Notes under the pieces: generated by a model
Databases searched by the model: none
What the model was told of the DNA's origin: nothing
Seen by the model: the letters and a program-made list of their open reading frames with translations, nothing else
Source of the DNA: Geothrix sp.
Lineage (GTDB): Bacteria; Acidobacteriota; Holophagae; Holophagales; Holophagaceae
Reading direction: 5' to 3'
Assembly: GCF_030219325.1 (NCBI RefSeq)
Contig: NZ_CP126625.1
Location: 1,352,857 to 1,416,856, forward strand
Length of the DNA stretch: 64,000 nt
Position numbers and translations under genes: made by a program
Shown here: positions 44,535-53,153 of the stretch, one piece after another
How the letters are laid out: the number at the start of each line of letters is the position of its first letter
Numbering within the stretch: position 1 is the stretch's first letter

Positions 44535-45118
44535 CGCTGCAGGGCCTTCAGGGCCTGGCGGATGGCCTCGGCCAGGGGCGGCTTCGCGGCGCGGAGCTCG
44601 GCCACCACGGGCAGCACCGCATCCTCCCTGAAGCCCAGGTTCGTGAGGGCGGAGCGCAGGCTCTCCTCCCAGGGATCGCCCGAAGATCCGCCGGAAAGCC
44701 CGTCCAGCCCCGAAAGCCCGCCCATCTTCTCCGACAGCTCGAAGCACATCTTCTCGGCGGTCTTCCTGCCCACGCCGGGAATGCGCGTGAGGGCCTTGAC
44801 GTCCCGTCCGCGGATGGCCTGCACCAGATCCTCCAGGGACAGCGCGCCCAGGGCCGCCAGGGCCATCTTCGGGCCCACGCCATCCACCTTGATCAGCATG
44901 CGGTAGAGCTCCCGTTCCTGGGTCGCGTAGAAACCGAGCAGCGAAATCTCGTTCTCGCGCACCAGGAGTTCCGTATGCAGCACCACCATGGCACCCACCT
45001 CCGGCAGCAGCCCGTAGGTCGAGAGGCTGATGGCCGCGGCGTAGCCCACCCCCCCGCACTCGACGAGCGCCAGGTTCGGCAGCTTCTGGATGAGTTCCCC
45101 GCGCAGTCGTCCGATCAT
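44531..45118 (-). CDS. ruvA: Holliday junction branch-migration protein RuvA
   Basis: The 195-residue protein has the N-terminal OB-fold (MIGRLRGELIQKLPN), two helix-hairpin-helix motifs (VDGVGPKMALAAL and IPGVGRKTAEKMCFEL) and the small C-terminal domain III that contacts RuvB. It binds four-way junctions during recombination. Neither ruvB nor ruvC is adjacent. Confidence 0.95.
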   Translation of the reverse strand: MIGRLRGELIQKLPNLALVECGGVGYAAAISLSTYGLLPEVGAMVVLHTELLVRENEISLLGFYATQERELYRMLIKVDGVGPKMALAALGALSLEDLVQAIRGRDVKALTRIPGVGRKTAEKMCFELSEKMGGLSGLDGLSGGSSGDPWEESLRSALTNLGFREDAVLPVVAELRAAKPPLAEAIRQALKALQR

Positions 45119-45138
45119 CCTTCGAGGATAGCGGAAGC

Positions 45139-46272
45139 TCAGAACCAGTAGCGGAGCAGGGAGTCCAACAGGCGGTCCACCACGTCCCGGTTGCGGCGGG
45201 CGCGCTCCTCTCGGCCCGGGAACTCGGGATAGGCCGGCACCGGATCGTGAAGGGTGTGGCCGACCTCAGGCCCGAGCAGGTGCTTCCAGCGCACCAGCCA
45301 ATCCGCGGGCAGGTCCTCCGGGATGGGGAGGTCCATCAGGGTGAGGTAGAGGATCGTCCAGACCCGGGCCACCACCTGGGCCTCGTAGCCGCCGCCCAGC
45401 GTGAACAGCACCCGACCCTGGGTGTGCTCGCCGGCCAGGGCGAGGATCCTGCGGTAGAGCGTCTCGAAGGCCTGGGTGGTGAGGGCGAGGTCCCCCAGGG
45501 GATCGGCGAAATGCGCATCCGCCCCGGCCTGGATCACCAGGACGTGGGGCGAGAACTGCTCCAGGGCCCGCGGCACCACGGCCTCGAAGGCCTCCAGGTA
45601 GCTCTCGGATTCCGTGAAGGGCTCCAGGGGGACGTTCAGGCTGAGGCCCCGCGCCGCACCGGTGCCCAGCTCATGGATGTGGCCGGTGCCCGGGTAGAGG
45701 TAGTGCCCCGTCTCGTGGAGGCTGAGGGTGAGCACCCGGTCCTGGTCGTAGAACAGGTTCTGCACGCCGTCGCCGTGGTGGAGGTCGATGTCCAGGTAGG
45801 CCACGCGCCACCCGTGATCCACGAAGGCGCGGATGGCCACGGCCAGGTCGTTGTACAGGCAGAAGCCCGCGGCCCGGTCCTTCTGGGCGTGGTGCAACCC
45901 GCCGCCCAGCTGGAGCACGCGCGTCTCCGCCCCCTCCATCAGCAGCCGGGCCCCGTGGAGGGCCCCACCCGCCAGCCACCGGCCGGCGAGATCCATGCCC
46001 GGGAAGATGGGGTTGTCCTGCGTGCCCAGGCCGAAGCGTCCGGCCTCCGGCTGGGACTCGCCCCGGTCGAGGGCTTCGACCGTCGCCACGAAGGCCTCGT
46101 CGTGGACCGAGAGGATGTCCTCCCGGGTTGCGGCGGGCGCTGCGACGGTGGGGGCCCCGTGGCCCAGGCTCCGGATGAGGTCCAGGAGCATGGCGAGCCG
46201 GGCGGGCGTGAAGGGATGCTCCGGACCGAAGTCGTACCCGGCGTACTCCGGGCGGTGGATCAGGGTTGCCAT
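45139..46272 (-). CDS. Histone deacetylase-family (AcuC-like) protein
   Basis: The 377-residue protein has the deacetylase motifs GGGLHHAQKDRAAGFCLYND and YLDIDLHHGDGVQNLF (zinc ligands D-x-H), LSLHETGHYLYPGTG, QAGADAHFADPLGDL and FTLGGGYEAQV. Bacterial AcuC removes acetyl groups from lysines of acyl-CoA synthetases; other relatives hydrolyse acetylpolyamines. The neighbours (CBS-ACT protein, GNAT fusion, acyl-CoA synthetase) argue for an AcuC-type role. It overlaps the CBS gene. Confidence 0.88.
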   Translation of the reverse strand: MATLIHRPEYAGYDFGPEHPFTPARLAMLLDLIRSLGHGAPTVAAPAATREDILSVHDEAFVATVEALDRGESQPEAGRFGLGTQDNPIFPGMDLAGRWLAGGALHGARLLMEGAETRVLQLGGGLHHAQKDRAAGFCLYNDLAVAIRAFVDHGWRVAYLDIDLHHGDGVQNLFYDQDRVLTLSLHETGHYLYPGTGHIHELGTGAARGLSLNVPLEPFTESESYLEAFEAVVPRALEQFSPHVLVIQAGADAHFADPLGDLALTTQAFETLYRRILALAGEHTQGRVLFTLGGGYEAQVVARVWTILYLTLMDLPIPEDLPADWLVRWKHLLGPEVGHTLHDPVPAYPEFPGREERARRNRDVVDRLLDSLLRYWF

Positions 46273-46916
46273 GGCTTGGACGTCAAGTGCAGCTGGGAGC
46301 TCTTGGGAATGGGCCAGAGGATCGTGAACCCGGCGCCGCGGAGCTCCTCCGCCAGGGGGCGGATCTGGTTCGAGTCCACCCGCAGCACCGTGCGCACCGT
46401 GGCGTCGGGCGTGGGGTAGGTGAGGATGGAGTGGATGTTCACGTGGCGCTCGGCGAGGAAGGTCGTGAGGCGGGCCAGCTCGCCCGGCTGGTCCCTGAGG
46501 GCCACTTCGAGCCGGGAGGAGGGCTTGGTCACGCCCGTGAGCGTCATCAGGGCGTCGAGCAGGTCCATGCCCGTGAGGATGCCCACCAGTTCGCCGCCGT
46601 CCAGGACGGGCAGGCAGCCTATTTTGTTTTCCCGCATGATCCGGGCGGCGTCCTCCACCGGGTCCAGCGGATCCGCCGTCAGCGGGGGGCTGCTCATGGC
46701 GAGGGTGACGGAATCCCCTCCACTGCGTGGCGTCGGGCTGAGGCTGCTGGTGGCGAACCGGATGTCCCGGTCGGTGAGGATGCCCACCAGCCGTCCCTGG
46801 TCCACCACGGGCAGGTGGCGGAAGCCGCGGGAGTGGAGGAGCTGATCAGCCTCGCCGAGGGTGGCCCCGACCGCGATCACCGTCACCGGCTTCCGCATCA
46901 TTTCCTTCACGAGCAT
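46260..46916 (-). CDS. CBS-pair / ACT-domain regulatory protein (AcuB-like)
   Basis: The 218-residue protein has two CBS motifs (residues about 7-58 and 75-130: HLPVVDQGRLVGILTDRDIRF and CLPVLDGGELVGILTGMDLL) and a C-terminal ACT-like domain (LRDQPGELARLTTFLAERHVNIHSILTY). This matches AcuB of the B. subtilis acuABC operon. CBS pairs usually sense adenine nucleotides. It overlaps the deacetylase start by 13 bases. Confidence 0.85.
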   Translation of the reverse strand: MLVKEMMRKPVTVIAVGATLGEADQLLHSRGFRHLPVVDQGRLVGILTDRDIRFATSSLSPTPRSGGDSVTLAMSSPPLTADPLDPVEDAARIMRENKIGCLPVLDGGELVGILTGMDLLDALMTLTGVTKPSSRLEVALRDQPGELARLTTFLAERHVNIHSILTYPTPDATVRTVLRVDSNQIRPLAEELRGAGFTILWPIPKSSQLHLTSKPWQP

Positions 46917-46943
46917 GGGGCCTCCACAGGTCGGGATGGGCGT

Positions 46944-49382
46944 TCAGGGCTTGCGGGAACCGGACTGGCTGAAGGTCAGGCGCAGGCCCGGCGATAGCGG
47001 CAGCGGGCCGCCGGCCTCGGCTTCGCCACGGATGGCCACCGTGGCCTCCAGGGTGTGCAGCCAGGGCAGCTCTTCCACGAGTTGTGTCAGGCGGCCCAGG
47101 GTCTCGCCCAGCCCGCTGCCCGGACGCAGGCGCATGCGCTCGAGGACCTCGGCGATGTCGAGGTCCGTCAGCGGCGTGAGGCGGAGGATGGAGTCCACCC
47201 CCTGGCGGTGGAAGCGCCAGATGGGCCCGAAGTCCGGGTCCGACGACAAGTGGAGCGAGACCTGCGGTCCCTTCCGGTTCGAAGGTTCCACCGTCTCGGC
47301 GATGGGAATGCCGAAGGCCCCCAGGAGCTCCCGGGTCTCCACCTCCGAGAAAGGCGCGGGCGCGGGGCTGGGCAGCGCCTCGACGAGCTGCTCCACGCGC
47401 CGGCGGGCCTCGCCGCCATTGAGGTCCGCGTAGCCCAGGATGCGCCCCGGCGGCAGCTGGCGGAACCGCGCGTACTCCACCACCTTGGAGAGGGCCAGGG
47501 CCGCGGATTCCGGGAAGCGGTACGAGGGGAAGGTGCGGTGCCTGCCCCCGCTCTCGGCCAGGGCGGCCGAGCCCACGGGCACGGCGCCGCTCATGCCCAT
47601 GAGGGAGAGCAGGGTCGGCTTGGCGATGCCCGTGGTCTGCTCGGCCCGCACCGCGGCCCGGCGGATGGCCCGGGCCACCACGGTGGGATCGCAGGTTCCG
47701 AGACAGGCGAAGGAGGCGATGAGGGCGTCCACCTGGGGATGCTCCAGGGCTTCGCGGCAGGCCTGCTCATAGTGCTCGGGCGTGGCCATGGCATGCAGGT
47801 TCACCACGCCGGTGCCGGAGATCTCCATGCCGTGCGTTTCGCAGGCGTCCGCGCAGATGGTCGCCACTCCGCCGGAGTTGCTCACGATGGCCACGCGGTT
47901 CCCCCGGGGCAGGGGCTGGTGGGCCAGGAGCAGCGCGATGTCGAACAGATCCTCCAGGGTGTCGGCGCGGATCACGCCCGCCTGGTGGAACAGGGCCTCC
48001 ACTTCCGCATCGTCCCGGGGGGCCGCCGCGATGTGGGCCAGGGCCACGCGCCGTCCGGCATGGCTCCGGGCGCTCTTGACGCAGAGGATGGGCTTGCGCC
48101 GCGAGATCCGGCGGGCCAGCCGGGCGAAGCGCCGCGGGTTGCCGAAGGTTTCCAGGTAGAGCAGGGCCAGGTCCGTGTCCGGGTCCTCGTCCCAGTACTG
48201 CAGCAGGTCGTTGCCGGAGACGTCGGCCCGGTTCCCCGCGGAGACGAAGGTGGAGAAGCCCAGGCCGCGCTCGGCCGCGTACTGCAGGATGACCACGCCC
48301 AGGGCCGCCGAGTGGCTGAAGAAGCCCACCCGACCCCGCGGCGGCATGGCCGTGGCCAGGCTGGCATTGAGCTGGACCGCCTCGTGGGTGTTCAGCAGTC
48401 CCAGGCAGTTGGGGCCCACCAGCCGCGCGCCGTGGCTGCGGGTGAGGCGCAGCAGGCGCTCCTGCCGCCGGGCGCCCTCGGGCCCTGTCTCGGCGAACCC
48501 GGCCGCGAGGACCAGGAGGCCCCGGGCGCCCCGCTCCAGGGCCCGCTTGGCGAGGGCGGAAACCTTGGTCGCCGGCACCGCGAGGATGACCAGGTCCGGG
48601 GTCTCCGGCAGGGCCGCCAGGGACTGGTAGGCCTGCACCCCTTCGATGGAGGTGGCCTTGGGATTGACGGGATAGACCGAGCCCTGGAACCGGCTCTGGA
48701 GGATGTTCCGGAAGATGGCGTTGCCGACGGAACCGGGATCCCGGGAGGCCCCGGCCACCGCCACGACGCGGGGGCGCAGGAGCGGTACCAGGGAGTTGGC
48801 GGTGGCCACGCGCTCGCGCAGGTCCGTGCGCTCGCGCAGGGCCTCGGGGGCGCTCAGGGGGAACTGCACGTGGATGACGCCGTCCTCCAGGGCGCGCCGG
48901 GTCTCGAAGCCCGTGTCCATGAAGACGTTCCCCATCTTCTTGTTGCCCGTGAGGTGCTCCGCCTCGAAGCCCAGGTAGCCGACCCCCGCCGCCAGTCCCG
49001 CCAGGCGCTCGAGGATCAGGGTGCCGATGCCCCGGCCCTGGTGAGCGTCGCCGATCATGAAGGCCACCTCGGCCACGGGTCCGCCGCCACCGATGTAGTT
49101 GCCCAGCCCCAGCACCTGCTCATCCTCGCCTTCCCCCTCCACGGCCAGCAGGCAGGCCTGCAGGCGGAGGTTGGGCGTGCAGAGCTCCTCCACGAACTTG
49201 CGGGAGACGCTGGCCACGCCGCCCATGAAGCGCATGGCCAGGCTCTCCCGGGACAGGCCCCGGATGAAGGCCTCCACCCGGTCGATGTCCTCGGCGAAGG
49301 CGATGCGTAGCAGCACGCCCCGCCCGTCCTTGAGCAGGACGAATTCCCGGTAGGCGGCCCCCTCTGGGATGATGCTGAACAC
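46944..49382 (-). CDS. GNAT / NDP-forming acyl-CoA synthetase-like fusion (Pat-like)
   Basis: The 812-residue protein has an N-terminal GNAT domain (VAEVAFMIGDAHQGRGIGTLIL). A CoA-binding domain (VVAVAGASRDPGSVGNAIFRNIL) and ligase-CoA domains (FFSHSAALGVVIL, VGPNCLGLL, AIVSNSGGVATICAD) follow. The C-terminal ATP-grasp part is shortened: from LLGAFGIPIAE the sequence jumps to DPDFGPIWRF, without the Lys and HK-S/T-DVGGV loops. It resembles protein acetyltransferase Pat, here with GNAT first. The GTG at 49382 (FSIIPEGAAYREF) is the likely start. Sensing of acetyl-CoA by a dead synthetase part is inferred. Confidence 0.85.
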   Translation of the reverse strand: MFSIIPEGAAYREFVLLKDGRGVLLRIAFAEDIDRVEAFIRGLSRESLAMRFMGGVASVSRKFVEELCTPNLRLQACLLAVEGEGEDEQVLGLGNYIGGGGPVAEVAFMIGDAHQGRGIGTLILERLAGLAAGVGYLGFEAEHLTGNKKMGNVFMDTGFETRRALEDGVIHVQFPLSAPEALRERTDLRERVATANSLVPLLRPRVVAVAGASRDPGSVGNAIFRNILQSRFQGSVYPVNPKATSIEGVQAYQSLAALPETPDLVILAVPATKVSALAKRALERGARGLLVLAAGFAETGPEGARRQERLLRLTRSHGARLVGPNCLGLLNTHEAVQLNASLATAMPPRGRVGFFSHSAALGVVILQYAAERGLGFSTFVSAGNRADVSGNDLLQYWDEDPDTDLALLYLETFGNPRRFARLARRISRRKPILCVKSARSHAGRRVALAHIAAAPRDDAEVEALFHQAGVIRADTLEDLFDIALLLAHQPLPRGNRVAIVSNSGGVATICADACETHGMEISGTGVVNLHAMATPEHYEQACREALEHPQVDALIASFACLGTCDPTVVARAIRRAAVRAEQTTGIAKPTLLSLMGMSGAVPVGSAALAESGGRHRTFPSYRFPESAALALSKVVEYARFRQLPPGRILGYADLNGGEARRRVEQLVEALPSPAPAPFSEVETRELLGAFGIPIAETVEPSNRKGPQVSLHLSSDPDFGPIWRFHRQGVDSILRLTPLTDLDIAEVLERMRLRPGSGLGETLGRLTQLVEELPWLHTLEATVAIRGEAEAGGPLPLSPGLRLTFSQSGSRKP

Positions 49383-49546
49383 CTTGTGCCTCGCACGGTT
49401 GCTATGTTGCGACCACCCTACCACGACCCCGCGGGAGGTCGGTCCGTGCTGAAAGTCATGATTCCCCTGTCGGCCGGGTTTGGTTCTGGACGCTCCCTGG
49501 GCAGCGCTATAGATTGGCCTCATCACTCAATCAACCAGGGGGCGTC

Positions 49547-51223
49547 ATGACCGCACGCGAGGCTTTCCTCCAGGCCCGGGACTTCCTTGTCGAGCGACGG
49601 GACGACTACGCTGGAGCCCGCCGGGATTTCCGCTGGCCGGTCCTGGATGACTTCAACTGGGCCCTGGATCACTTCGATGCCTACGCCAGGGGCAACGCCC
49701 GTCCGGCCCTCTGGATCGTGGAGGAAGGTGGCACCGAAACGAAGGTCAGCTTCCAGGATCTGTCCACCCGCAGCAACCAGGTTGCCAACGCCCTGCGGGC
49801 CCTGGGCGTCCGCCGGGGCGAGGGCGTGCTCATCATGCTGGACAACGTCCTCCCGCTCTGGGAGGTGATGCTGGCCTGCATGAAGCTGGGGGCCATCCTG
49901 GTGCCTTCCACCCTGCTGCTCTCCCAGGCGGATCTGCTGGATCGCATCGAGCGGGGCGGCATCCGGCACCTGGTGGTGGACGCCGCCCAGACAGGCAAGT
50001 TCGAGACCATGGACCCGAGCCTCACCCGCATCTGCGTCGGGGGCGAGGCTCCGGGTTGGCGGGGCATGGCCTCGCTCTATGAAGGCAGCCCCTCGTACGA
50101 ACCCGATGCCGTGACCCGCGCCACCGATCCCATGCTGCTCTACTTCACGTCGGGCACCACGGCGAAGCCCAAGCTGGTGCTCCACACCCACCAGTCCTAC
50201 CCGGTGGGGCACCTCAGCACGATGTACTGGGTGGGTCTGCGCGAGGGCGACGTCCACTACAACATCAGCTCGCCCGGCTGGGCGAAGCACGCCTGGAGCA
50301 GCTTCTTCGCGCCCTGGAACGCCGGGGCCTGCATCTTCGTTTACCGCGCCGCCCGGTTCAGCGCCGCCGCCACGCTGCAGGCGATCGTGGACAAGGGCGT
50401 CACCACCCTCTGCGCCCCCCCCACGGTGTGGCGCCTGTTCATCCAGGAGGACCTCGCCGCCTACCCGGTGAAGCTGCGGGAGCTGGTGGGAGCCGGCGAG
50501 CCCCTGAACCCCGAGGTCATCAGCCAGGTCCAGAAGGCCTGGGGCCTCACCATCCGCGATGGCTACGGCCAGACCGAGACCACGGCCCAGGTGGGCAACC
50601 CGCCCGGGCAGCCGGTGAAGGCCGGATCCATGGGCCGCTCCCTCCCCGGCTACGAGGTGGTGCTGCTGGATGCCGATGGCCGCGAAGCGCAGGAGGGCGA
50701 GATCTCCCTGAAGCTGAACCCCAGGCCGCTGGGCCTCATGGCGGGCTACAAGGACGATCCCTCGAAGATGGCGAAGGCCGAGGCCGAGGGCTTCTACCGC
50801 ACGGGCGACGTGGCGACGCGCGACGAGGATGGCTACCTGTTCTTCGTGGGCCGGGCGGACGATGTCTTCAAGAGCTCCGACTACCGCATCAGCCCCTTCG
50901 AGCTGGAGTCCTTCCTCATCGAGCACGAGTCCGTGGCCGAGGCGGCGGTGGTGCCCAGCCCCGATCCCCTGAAGCTCACGGTGCCCAAGGCCTACGTCAT
51001 CCTCCGCGCCGGGTGGGAGCCGAACCGCGAGACGGCCCTGGCCCTCTTCCGATTCATCCGCGAGCGGCTGTCGCCCTACAAGCGCATCCGCATCCTGGAG
51101 TTCGGCGATCTGCCGAAGACCATCTCCGGCAAGATCCGGCGCGTGGAGCTCCGCAAGCGGGCCGCGGAGCAGACCCAATCCCCCACGGAATTCCGGGAAG
51201 AGCAGTTTCCTGAACTGAAGTAA
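49547..51223 (+). CDS. AMP-dependent acyl-CoA synthetase
   Basis: The 558-residue protein has the AMP-binding P-loop YFTSGTTAKPKLV, YGQTETT, YRTGDVATRDEDGYLFFVGRADD and the C-terminal PKTISGKIRR with Lys 529 of the lid domain. It activates an organic acid to its CoA thioester; it resembles medium-chain/acetyl-type (ACSM) synthetases, acid unknown. PKTxSGK is the motif in which Pat acetylates Acs to switch it off. ATG 49547 with AGGGGG upstream is the start. The gene is divergent from the Pat-like gene, with 164 bases between. Confidence 0.92.
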   Translation: MTAREAFLQARDFLVERRDDYAGARRDFRWPVLDDFNWALDHFDAYARGNARPALWIVEEGGTETKVSFQDLSTRSNQVANALRALGVRRGEGVLIMLDNVLPLWEVMLACMKLGAILVPSTLLLSQADLLDRIERGGIRHLVVDAAQTGKFETMDPSLTRICVGGEAPGWRGMASLYEGSPSYEPDAVTRATDPMLLYFTSGTTAKPKLVLHTHQSYPVGHLSTMYWVGLREGDVHYNISSPGWAKHAWSSFFAPWNAGACIFVYRAARFSAAATLQAIVDKGVTTLCAPPTVWRLFIQEDLAAYPVKLRELVGAGEPLNPEVISQVQKAWGLTIRDGYGQTETTAQVGNPPGQPVKAGSMGRSLPGYEVVLLDADGREAQEGEISLKLNPRPLGLMAGYKDDPSKMAKAEAEGFYRTGDVATRDEDGYLFFVGRADDVFKSSDYRISPFELESFLIEHESVAEAAVVPSPDPLKLTVPKAYVILRAGWEPNRETALALFRFIRERLSPYKRIRILEFGDLPKTISGKIRRVELRKRAAEQTQSPTEFREEQFPELK

Positions 51224-51297
51224 CCCGAGCACGACGACGCCTCCGGGCCGAAACTGGTCCCTGGCGACGCCACCCCTGATGGCCAGATGGAGGTCCC

Positions 51298-53133
51298 ATG
51301 AAGTACCTCGACGATGATCGCGACATCCGCTTCAACCTCTTCGAGTGGCTGGACCTGGATCCGCTGCTGAAATCGGGGCCCTACGGGGAGATCGACCGGG
51401 ACCAGCTGGGCATGGTGCTGGACGAGGCCCTGAAGGTGGCCCGGGGCAGCATCGCCGCCTGCAACGAGACGGGGGATCGCGTCGGCGCCCGCTTCGACCA
51501 CGGCAAGGTGGAACTGCCCGAGGGTTTTGCCGGGGCCTTCCACGATCTGGCCGAGGGCGGCTGGATCAGCGCCACCATGAGTCCCGAGTTTGGCGGCATG
51601 GGCCTGCCGGAGTCCGTGGGGGCCGGCATCAGCGAGTTCCTCATGGGCGCCAACACGGCGCTGGGCCTCAAGGCCCTGCTTACCCGCGGCGCCGCGCACC
51701 TCATCGAGACCTTCGGCAGCGACGAGCTCAAGGGCACCTTCTGCGAGCGGATGTACTCCGGCGAGTGGACCGGCACCATGTGTCTCACCGAGGCCGGGGC
51801 CGGCAGCGACCTGGGGGCCCTCAACACCAAGGCCGTGCCTCAGGCCGACGGCACCTACCTGATCACCGGCGAGAAGATCTTCATCACCAGCGGGGATCAC
51901 GAGCTGACCTCGAACATCATCCACGCGGTGCTGGCCCGGACGCCGGGCGCACCTGCCGGGCCCAAGGGCATCAGCCTATTCGTCGTGCCCAAGGTGCGGG
52001 TGAAGCCGGACGGCTCCCTGGGCGAGGCCAACGACGTCGTCTGCGCGGGCATCGAGCACAAGCTGGGCATCCACGGCTCGCCCACGTGCAGTCTGGTGTT
52101 CGGCACCACGACTGGCAGCCAGGGCTTCCTGCTGGGCGAGGAGAACCAGGGGCTCGCCCACATGTTCCAGATGATGAACGCCGCGCGCTGGGAGGTGGGG
52201 GTCCAGGGGCTCAGCAATGCCTCGGCGGCCCACCAGGCCGCGCTGGCCTACGCGAAGGAGCGCCTGCAGGGCCGAGGCCCCAGCGCGGGCAAGAGCTCCA
52301 GCCAATCCCTGATCATCGAGCACCCGGATATCCGGCGCTCGCTCCTGCTGCAGTCAGCCTACGTGCAGGCCATGCGGGCTCTGGTGACCTACACGGCCTG
52401 GTGCATGGACATGGCCCACGTGTCGGAGGGCGACGAACGGGATCGCTGGCAGGGCCTGGTGGAACTCCTCACGCCCATCAGCAAGGCCTGGTGCTCGGAC
52501 TGGGGTTTCCGCGTCACGGAGTGGGCCCTCCAGGTGTACGGCGGGTATGGCTACACCATGGACTACCCGGCCGAGCAGTACCTGCGGGACTGCAAGATCG
52601 CCTCGATCTACGAAGGCACCAACGGCATCCAGGCCCTCGACCTCGTAGGGCGGAAGTTCCGGATGCAGGAGGGGCGGCCGGTGAAAGCCCTGCTGAAGCT
52701 GGCGGCCGACGCGGCCCAGACCCTGGTGGAAGACCCCGTGCTCGGCGCCTCCGCCCGGCAGTTGGGCGAGGCCGTGAAGGCCATGGGTGCCGTCCTGACC
52801 CAGATCCCGGCGCGCGAGAACGCCCTGCAGCTGACCCTCCTGAACGCCGTGCCCATCCTCGACATGCTCGGGCACGTGGTGGGGGGCTACCTCCTCCTGC
52901 AGCAGGCCGAGGTGGCCAAGGGCAGGGCCCAGGCGCTCCTGGTCGAACGCGGGGTGGACCCGGCCGACCCCGCCGCCGTCCGTGCCCATCTGGCCGGGAG
53001 CAGGGAGGCGGCCTTCTACCAGAACAAGGTGCAGGCTGCGATCCACTTCGCCCACCGGGGCCTGCCCCTGGTCGCCGCCCACGCCGTGGGCCTGCTGGCC
53101 GGCGAGACGGCGCCCATGGAGGCGGTGTTCTAG
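51298..53133 (+). CDS. Long-form acyl-CoA dehydrogenase
   Basis: The 611-residue protein has the ACAD motifs LTEAGAGSDLGALNT, GEKIFITSGDHE, ARWEVGVQGL, YGGYGYTMDYPAEQYLRDCKIASIYEGTNGIQALDLV (catalytic Glu in IYEGT) and an extra C-terminal domain, as in DmdC/FadE5-type enzymes. It introduces the alpha-beta double bond into an acyl-CoA and gives electrons to EtfAB (18-19.8 kb). An AGGTCCC leader precedes the ATG, 74 bases after the synthetase gene, so both are probably co-transcribed. Confidence 0.92.
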   Translation: MKYLDDDRDIRFNLFEWLDLDPLLKSGPYGEIDRDQLGMVLDEALKVARGSIAACNETGDRVGARFDHGKVELPEGFAGAFHDLAEGGWISATMSPEFGGMGLPESVGAGISEFLMGANTALGLKALLTRGAAHLIETFGSDELKGTFCERMYSGEWTGTMCLTEAGAGSDLGALNTKAVPQADGTYLITGEKIFITSGDHELTSNIIHAVLARTPGAPAGPKGISLFVVPKVRVKPDGSLGEANDVVCAGIEHKLGIHGSPTCSLVFGTTTGSQGFLLGEENQGLAHMFQMMNAARWEVGVQGLSNASAAHQAALAYAKERLQGRGPSAGKSSSQSLIIEHPDIRRSLLLQSAYVQAMRALVTYTAWCMDMAHVSEGDERDRWQGLVELLTPISKAWCSDWGFRVTEWALQVYGGYGYTMDYPAEQYLRDCKIASIYEGTNGIQALDLVGRKFRMQEGRPVKALLKLAADAAQTLVEDPVLGASARQLGEAVKAMGAVLTQIPARENALQLTLLNAVPILDMLGHVVGGYLLLQQAEVAKGRAQALLVERGVDPADPAAVRAHLAGSREAAFYQNKVQAAIHFAHRGLPLVAAHAVGLLAGETAPMEAVF

Positions 53134-53153
53134 GCGGGTTAACAAGATAAAGA

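Noticed and set aside
47055-49310. 751-codon plus-strand frame opposite the GNAT fusion
   Set aside because: Antisense shadow of a gene with GNAT and CoA-binding motifs.
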